64,000 nucleotides of DNA from Periplaneta americana (Eukaryota; Arthropoda; Insecta; Blattodea; Blattidae), in NCBI RefSeq assembly GCF_040183065.1, contig NC_091117.1, forward strand, positions 113,187,001 to 113,251,000, written 5' to 3'. Positions within the stretch are counted from its first letter, which is position 1, and every line of letters begins with the position of its first letter. Under the pieces are notes generated by a model. It did not search any database, had not been told where the DNA came from, and saw only the letters and a list, made by a program, of their open reading frames with translations. Positions 58,630 through 64,000 of this stretch are shown here, piece after piece. Both the position numbers and the translations under genes were made by a program.

Positions 58630-59215
58630 TTGGGCACTGGAAAGTGCCTTTTGGAAAGCATGGTGATGAGCATTTGACAAACGCAGTGTACGTACTTGCT
58701 AATAATCCCTTTTTATTTGTCGTTATTTACGTAAAAATGATGCGCCAAAAAATAATAATAATTTCGTACTCACTCCATTTCCTATATTCACATTTCTTTT
58801 TCAGTGATTTATTAAAGAATGTACCGGTATTTAAAAGACTAAATTAGAAACATGTTACATAAATCACCCTTGTGCCCAAGAGAATGCTCCCTGGACCAAA
58901 TTATCGTATTTTGCAGTGGTCGTCAGTACTCGCTGAAATGGGTAGTAATATAATTATGTTGTACGTAGCAAGATCGAGTATTCAATTGATAGGATATTTT
59001 ATGAGGTTGTCACGACTGAGATATATATTGTCAATTGCTTTTATTTGTCAGAAGGCCTTGACTGACGGGTATATAAGGACTGGCGCTCTTAGGGGTGCAG
59101 GTCGGGGTTTGGGATGGTCCACAAGCAACAAGTTATACTAAATATGTTTAGGATTAGTGTAAAACCGGCCTATGTAACGAGTACCGGGTACTAGGAAATT
59201 ACCCTTACATTACAT
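58630..59215. other. Spacer, nothing recognised
   Basis: AT-rich sequence between the satellite and the THAP-C-like end fragment. A frame at 58,872-59,141 has no motif I know. Confidence 0.4.
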
Positions 59216-59219
59216 AAGA

Positions 59220-59335
59220 CTCCAACCTTACTTATCGTTACGCCCACTGTGTTTTGGGCGCTTATGTCAATGGCGTCGCTCTTTAAAGTTTCTTGAAACA
59301 TGGCGGCGCAATGGCCACTCTATAATCGCGTTCTA
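59220..59335 (+). repeat. THAP-C right-end-like fragment upstream of the ALG12-like exon
   Basis: Shares CGCCCACT.TGTTTTGGGCGCTTA, TTTCTTGAAACATGGCGGCG and CAATGGCCACTCTATA with 39,360-39,457. It ends about 300 bp before the ALG12-like coding exon, so it may contribute to that gene's promoter or leader region. Confidence 0.6.
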
Positions 59336-59637
59336 ACTCATTGATTGCGATGAATCGCTTGCTCCGTCGTCTGCTTCTGCCAAAGATCCATCCTCAACTA
59401 ATGTATTGTAGCATGTAAGCATATGTTTAGACGCGTATTATTGTATGATATGTAATATTGATGACGTGCTACTGAATTAATACACAGGAACCACTTTTGA
59501 AGATGGGAGTAAGTTTCGTTTGGCGACTATAACCTAAAAGTTTTACAATAGAGTGAAGCCACAAACTTCTTAAATGATAACATAAAATCAACATGTATAT
59601 ATTTGACATGTGCTAATGTAAATATTTCTCATTACAG

Positions 59638-59763
59638 ATGGATCAGTTAATGCTACTTGTTGCAGCTATTCATCTTTTGTATTGTCCTTTTACGAAAGTC
59701 GAAGAAAGTTTCAATTTGCAAGCAACTCATGACATATTATATTACCGACATAACATTTCCGAG
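59638..59763 (+). CDS. ALG12: ALG12-like mannosyltransferase, N-terminal coding exon
   Basis: 42 codons from ATG at 59,638, which directly follows an acceptor (TTTCTCATTACAG), to GAG|GTAAGG, a good donor at 59,764. Reads [15 protein letters not shown], then [17 protein letters not shown] and [10 protein letters not shown]. The [13 protein letters not shown] motif is the conserved luminal start of the GT22 alpha-1,6-mannosyltransferase ALG12, which adds the eighth mannose to the dolichol-linked oligosaccharide in the ER; it follows the first membrane segment as in human ALG12 (recalled). The coding frame may begin further upstream: an ATGGGA followed by GTAAGT at about 59,502-59,512 is a possible leader exon. 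No further ALG12 exon was found in the remaining 4.2 kb, so a long intron is implied. Confidence 0.88.
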
Positions 59764-59892
59764 GTAAGGAAATGCATTTCAAAATTGTAATGCTTTTTAT
59801 GTAGTATAATATTATGGTATATCATCGACAAAATAATGAACTGTGTTAGCACCAGTGATTGACATAATTGACACTTATCACAAATGGCTTTT

Positions 59893-60335
59893 AGGGAACC
59901 CGGAGATTCATTGCCGCCTTCCCATAAGCCCGCCATAGTCCCTACCAAGATTAATCCTGTCCCTACTATCATATCTCACCTCTCTCAAATCCATTTTAAT
60001 ATTATCCTCCCATCTATGTTTCGGCCTCCCCAAAGATCTTTTTCCCTCGGATCTTCCAACTAACACACTATATGCATTTCTGGATTCACCCATACATACA
60101 TGCCCTGCCCATCTCAAACGTCAGAATTTAATGTTCCTAATTATGTTAGGCTAAGAATAGGCCTACAATTCTTGCAGTTCTGCGTTGTGTAATTGCATTC
60201 TTCTATAACTTCATCCCTCTTAGCCCAAATATTTTCCTAATCACACTCTCTAACACCCTTAACCTCTGTTCCTCTTTGAACGTGAGAGTTCAAGTTTCGC
60301 AACCATACAGAATTGGTAATAATTATTGCTTGGAC
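59893..60335 (-). mobile_element. LINE 3' fragment, same family as 3.1-3.66 kb
   Basis: The minus strand encodes RWAGHVCMGESRNAYSVLVG, GRPKHRWEDNIKMDLREV and the tail INLGRDYGGLMG, matching the 3' end of the LINE at 3,061-3,660. 5' truncated, frameshifted, and located in the intron after the ALG12-like exon in antisense orientation. Confidence 0.82.
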
Positions 60336-60537
60336 AAGGTAGAGTATCCACCGGCCACTAAACTAATATTGCATACTTTTATCACTGCCAATGTGGCACT
60401 ATAAACCAATTTTCAATAAGTACTTTTATCACAGCCGCAACACATTTCAATTCTTATTGTATATATATTTATATATATATAATGGATTATCAATACATTA
60501 ACACATTTAATATATCACAAAACATACACTGAACAGT

Positions 60538-60757
60538 TGGCCGGGTTGGCGCAGTTGGTATAGCGCTGGCATTCTATGCCCGAGGTTACGGGTTCGATCC
60601 CAGGCCAGAGGGATGGTCTTTAAGTGTGCTTAAATGCGACAGGCTCATGTCAGTAGATTTACTGGCATGTAAAGGAACTTCTGGGGGACAAAATTCCGGC
60701 ACACCGGCGATGCTGATATAACCTCGATAGTTGCGAGCTTTGTTAAATAAAACATAA
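60538..60757 (+). mobile_element. tRNA-derived SINE, copy 1
   Basis: The tRNA-like head at 60,540-60,608 has an A box (TTGGCGCAGTTGGTA) and a B box (GGTTCGATCC). The anticodon-loop position reads ATTCTAT, giving TCT, an arginine-type anticodon, though folding is imperfect. The body has AAATGCGACAGGCTCATGTC and AGTAGATTTACTGGCATGTA and ends GCGAGCTTTGTTAAATAAA. AAAACATA-like sequence flanks both sides as a possible duplication. Confidence 0.88.
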
Positions 60758-60759
60758 CA

Positions 60760-62434
60760 TTTTACACCGAATGAACTAAATGTAATTATTATAAAAGGCG
60801 CCATATTTTCTTCCTGGAATTACGATCTGCTTCCACTAGATGGCTACTGACACGAGTAGCAGGATCGACAATACTTGCAAACGAAATTTTACTAAACGTG
60901 TGGAATGTTACTACAGGTATGTAGTATTATGTGACAGGCTAGGAGGTTTGATTAAGTGTGTATTAGTATTACTATGTTGGCGACACAAACCCACTGTTAC
61001 ATTAACGAACTATGGCTATATTCTTCATTCACGCACGATTTTCGTAGTATTTAGGGTGGGCTGATAGCTCTCGCAGTGATCACATCAATTTCTGCTAATC
61101 AATACTGTAAGTCTAAGGCATTTTCAAGGTATTTTATAAAGTTCCTATAGTGGCTGGGACATAAGTATCCTTCACCCTTGAATTTTGGGATAATGAACAC
61201 TAATGATTTATGTAGATTACCTAAAAATAGGTTAATACAACTAGTGTGAACACCTCTCGAGAATGTGGTGACTTAATTGTAACTTTTTCTCAACAAAAGT
61301 TAAAACTTTAGTAAATTCACTTATTTTCATAAGCTTATTAAACTTTTAGGTACCAGTAGTTCAAGTAATTATTGGTATAGCATTTTAGGCTAACCTCCAG
61401 CTTAAGAATAAGATTGCCGAATGTTGTTAAACTAGACTATATTATTTTTGTTGTTTGTACCACTGAATGGGTTACAGATCGTAATAAAAACTTCAGCATA
61501 GGCCTATATGAAGCAAAATAACACAAACTAGCAGGTTACATATTACATATTGTATTAAAACTTTAAAGTCACTTGAAGTTTATATGATAATTATACAATT
61601 TTATATATAAATAATATCAATTCAGTTTTAACTAGTCTATAATAGGCCTATTACTATCAAAATAATTTTTCTATCTTCTCCTGTTTAATCTCCTCGTAAC
61701 CTACTGACTTATAATCCAGTGCAGTGTAGGTGAGAGTAGACAATGGACCAACATTTGACAGGCACACATTGCGAGTCTCCCTGGATATGTGATCAGCATG
61801 GCACTGAGACAACACAGGACAGCACATGACAAGGGACAAACACCCAGTCCTATGGACGGAAGATAAATCTCTTGGGTCATTCCATGATGACTAACTTAAC
61901 ACACCTAAGTAGTATCCATTCAATAGATAAAGGGTCATGTACAACAATTTTATAAATGTTACACACTTTTAACTGTTTAATAATAATCAAAGAATATAGT
62001 TTATGCAATGAACAATCAACAATGCGGGAAAAAAAAAATTATTTAACTTACTATTTTGTTAATGTGACAAATGTAACATTTTATACCATACTTATTGCAA
62101 TGGAAAAGTTCAGTAATGAAAAGATAACGATGCCTATTGTTCAAATTAGTACAGGCTTTTTCAGTGATAAATTTAAGAGCTAAACTTTTAAAACACAGAG
62201 GTTTTAAGAAATGAAACAAATTATAAGACTATAGAAAAATTATATTCTTACACAGGTATTGTGAACCAATGAACGCGACTAATGTAACAACATAATCACT
62301 CTGAAATAACACTATTAGAATGTATCATAAGACCATTTAATATGCTATAAATTAATTTTCTAAATTAGAGAAAATGATTGAAGATATGTAACACAACAAA
62401 AATGCATAAGACCCATTTAAATTTAATCAAGAAG
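60760..62434. other. AT-rich intron-like sequence, nothing recognised
   Basis: Probably intronic to the ALG12-like gene. A 74-codon frame at 60,840-61,064 (MATDTSSRIDNTCKRNF) shows no known domain. No splice-bracketed exon with ALG12 motifs was found. Confidence 0.4.
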
Positions 62435-62446
62435 TGTAAAATAACC

Positions 62447-62678
62447 GTCGTCCTCGGTAGTGTAGTTGGTATAGCGCTGGCCTTCTATGCTCGAGGTTGC
62501 AGGTTCGATCCTGACCGAAGTCGATGGCATTTAAGTGTGTTTAAATGCGACAGGCTCATGTCAGTAGATTTACTGGCATGTAAAAGAACTCCCGCGGGAC
62601 AAGATTCTGGCACACTGGCGATGCTTATATAACCTCTGCAGTTGCAAGCATCATTACATAAACCATAATTTATTTTCA
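62447..62678 (+). mobile_element. tRNA-derived SINE, copy 2, with target-site duplication
   Basis: Same family as copy 1: GTAGTTGGTATAGCGCTGGC (A box region), GGTTCGATCC (B box), ACAGGCTCATGTCAGTAGAT, and the 3' TATAACCTCTGCAGTTGC. Perfect 12-bp target duplication TGTAAAATAACC at 62,435-62,446 and 62,679-62,690. Confidence 0.93.
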
Positions 62679-62867
62679 TGTAAAATAACCTCTGTCATTA
62701 GCAACTATTGGAGGATTCACTTTTTTTTATAATGTATTTTCTTCATACAAAAAAATATCCTTTCACTGAGGTCATTTGTAGTAAGATCCACTGAAACCTC
62801 TACTCCTTCCAGATAAGATCAGTTGTTGTGATTTCATGGGGGTAGTGCTTATTATCATACGGCACAA

Positions 62868-62994
62868 CATACTAATCACCCATTTTCAGTGTATGAAGCA
62901 AACTAGTTGTTGCACAATAATTTTTCATTGAAGCTTCTAAGTTGCCCAAAGAATGTTAATGACAAATAATAGGCCTATCTGAATTCTAAAAGGA

Positions 62995-63077
<83 letters not shown>

Positions 63078-63142
63078 CTGAATTCTAAAAGGATGTATAT
63101 GTGTGTATATATATATATCTGAATTCTAAAAGGATGTATATA

Positions 63143-63188
<46 letters not shown>

Positions 63189-63420
63189 TCCTTTTAGATG
63201 AAAAATTATTATGCAACAACCAGCTTGCTTCATACACTGAAAATGGGTGATTAGTATATTATTTGAATTGAATGCTTTTTCTGCATATAGGCTATTAAGC
63301 ACTAATATATTTAAGTTGCCCAAAGAATGTTAATGACAAATAATAGGCCTAACTGAATTCTAAAAGGATGTATATATATATTAGTGCTTAATAGATGCAG
63401 AAAAGCATTCAATTCAAATA
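62868..63420. repeat. Palindrome and microsatellite complex
   Basis: ACTAATCACCCATTTTCAGT (62,869 on, about 66 bp) recurs inverted at about 63,185-63,262. AAGTTGCCCAAAGAATGTTA plus CTGAATTCTAAAAGGATGTA recurs directly at 62,939 and 63,313, with the latter part also at 63,078 and 63,119. AATGCTTTTCTGCATA..GCACTAATATAT is inverted at 63,376-63,415. (TG)n at 62,998-63,067 and (TA)n tracts lie inside. Confidence 0.88.
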
Positions 63421-63466
63421 CTATGGAAATGCTCTGGTATATAATGAAAAGAGTATGAAATACACT

Positions 63467-63712
63467 GGGGACAGAGCATCTAGAGGCTTGGAGAGACTGT
63501 TACTTTTAAGCGGTCTGATCACCCCCTCCTCCCATACTAGCATTCATCAGCAAAACATTTTCTGAATGGAAGTTATTGTATCGTGAGAGCGCAGCTGGAT
63601 CATGAAAGTAAGTGATCAACATCTTCAGTTAACATTACAACGAACAATTCTGCTGTGTGCGTACTCTTCTGCAGTGATGTCACTGAAGCCTCTAGATGCT
63701 CTTGTCCCCGGT
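63467..63712. mobile_element. ~246-bp MITE with GGGGACA ends
   Basis: Left GGGGACAGAGCATCTAGAGG and right, inverted, GGGGACAAGAGCATCTAGAGG: about 22-bp terminal inverted repeats differing by one inserted base. No coding capacity; target duplication not clear. Confidence 0.75.
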
Positions 63713-63719
63713 ATAGTAC

Positions 63720-64000
63720 TAAATTTTTAGGGATCTTTGTGAGCTCTCATATTAGATATGCTTGGTATTATACTTACGTTTATAAAATATAATATTAATA
63801 CTGACATAAGTTTTTCTTTACAATTGCGTTACCAAAGAAAAGTAGCATGTATTTACATACTTGGCATCTAGTCGCATCATATGTACCGTAAATAAAAGAC
63901 AAATTAAGTGGCGACACCAATTTTGCACTGGAATAAGAGTGGAAAGTTGCTGTGAACTGGCAGAGAGGCCTGATCACATGGCTTGCATGTAAGCTTTATG
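63720..64000. other. Spacer to the window end
   Basis: No supported feature. Confidence 0.35.

Noticed and set aside
60540-60610. Functional tRNA gene
   Set aside because: A and B boxes are present but the arms pair poorly and the same head occurs attached to an identical non-tRNA body at 62.45 kb, so it is a SINE.

Overview
This is eukaryotic, AT-rich, intron-containing DNA made almost entirely of transposable elements. It is most consistent with an insect, and a cockroach or termite (Blattodea) is my best guess: the endings of its LINE fragments, its Jockey-type LINEs and the style of its hAT, Harbinger and THAP elements resemble that group. The lineage is inferred from family resemblance only. 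I support only two host-gene exons, both near the right end: a last exon resembling tubulin polyglutamylase complex subunit 2 (TPGS2, minus strand, 57,197-57,465) and an N-terminal coding exon resembling the ALG12 mannosyltransferase (plus strand, 59,638-59,763).

Layout from the left. 1-4.3 kb: two inverted fragments of a YqaJ-type nuclease gene, a LINE reverse-transcriptase tail, and an internally deleted, partly palindromic mariner-like transposase relic. 4.85-8.76 kb: a decayed hAT element abutting a 5'-truncated Jockey LINE (copy A). 8.85-10.63 kb: first copy of a non-autonomous element with CAAAGAG termini and an internal 24-bp minisatellite. 10.7-15.6 kb: a nearly full-length Jockey-like LINE with ORF1 and ORF2. 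16.9-19.8 kb: Jockey copy B. 20.7-22.0 kb: the tail of a Penelope-like element, split by a solo LTR and carrying a hammerhead-ribozyme-like motif. 23-26.8 kb: another LINE whose ORF1 has a PHD finger.

26.9-52.9 kb is a deep nest. Three families carry a THAP-type zinc-finger exon but no recognisable transposase (here called THAP-A, -B and -C). THAP-A1 (28,421-33,087, 7-bp target duplication) sits between THAP-B1 and THAP-B2 and itself contains a 2.86-kb DNA element with a decayed 'GQN-type' gene. THAP-B2 contains Jockey copy C, with its target duplication. THAP-C (~37.2-46.0 kb) contains CAAAGAG copy III, which contains copy II, which contains a hAT element with intact termini, an 8-bp target duplication and an uninterrupted 494-codon transposase. 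At 48.1-52.9 kb, THAP-A2 has jumped into the terminal repeat of THAP-A3, making a giant inverted repeat.

53.7-64 kb: a decayed gene of an insect multicopy family (with a 43-bp micro-element), a PIF/Harbinger element with an MADF exon, the TPGS2-like exon, a ~140-bp satellite of hairpins, the ALG12-like exon, a LINE tail, two tRNA-derived SINEs, and a palindrome-rich microsatellite region. The elements do not form a pathway. What ties them together is nesting, which lets relative insertion ages be read from target-site duplications and from uninterrupted sister copies.
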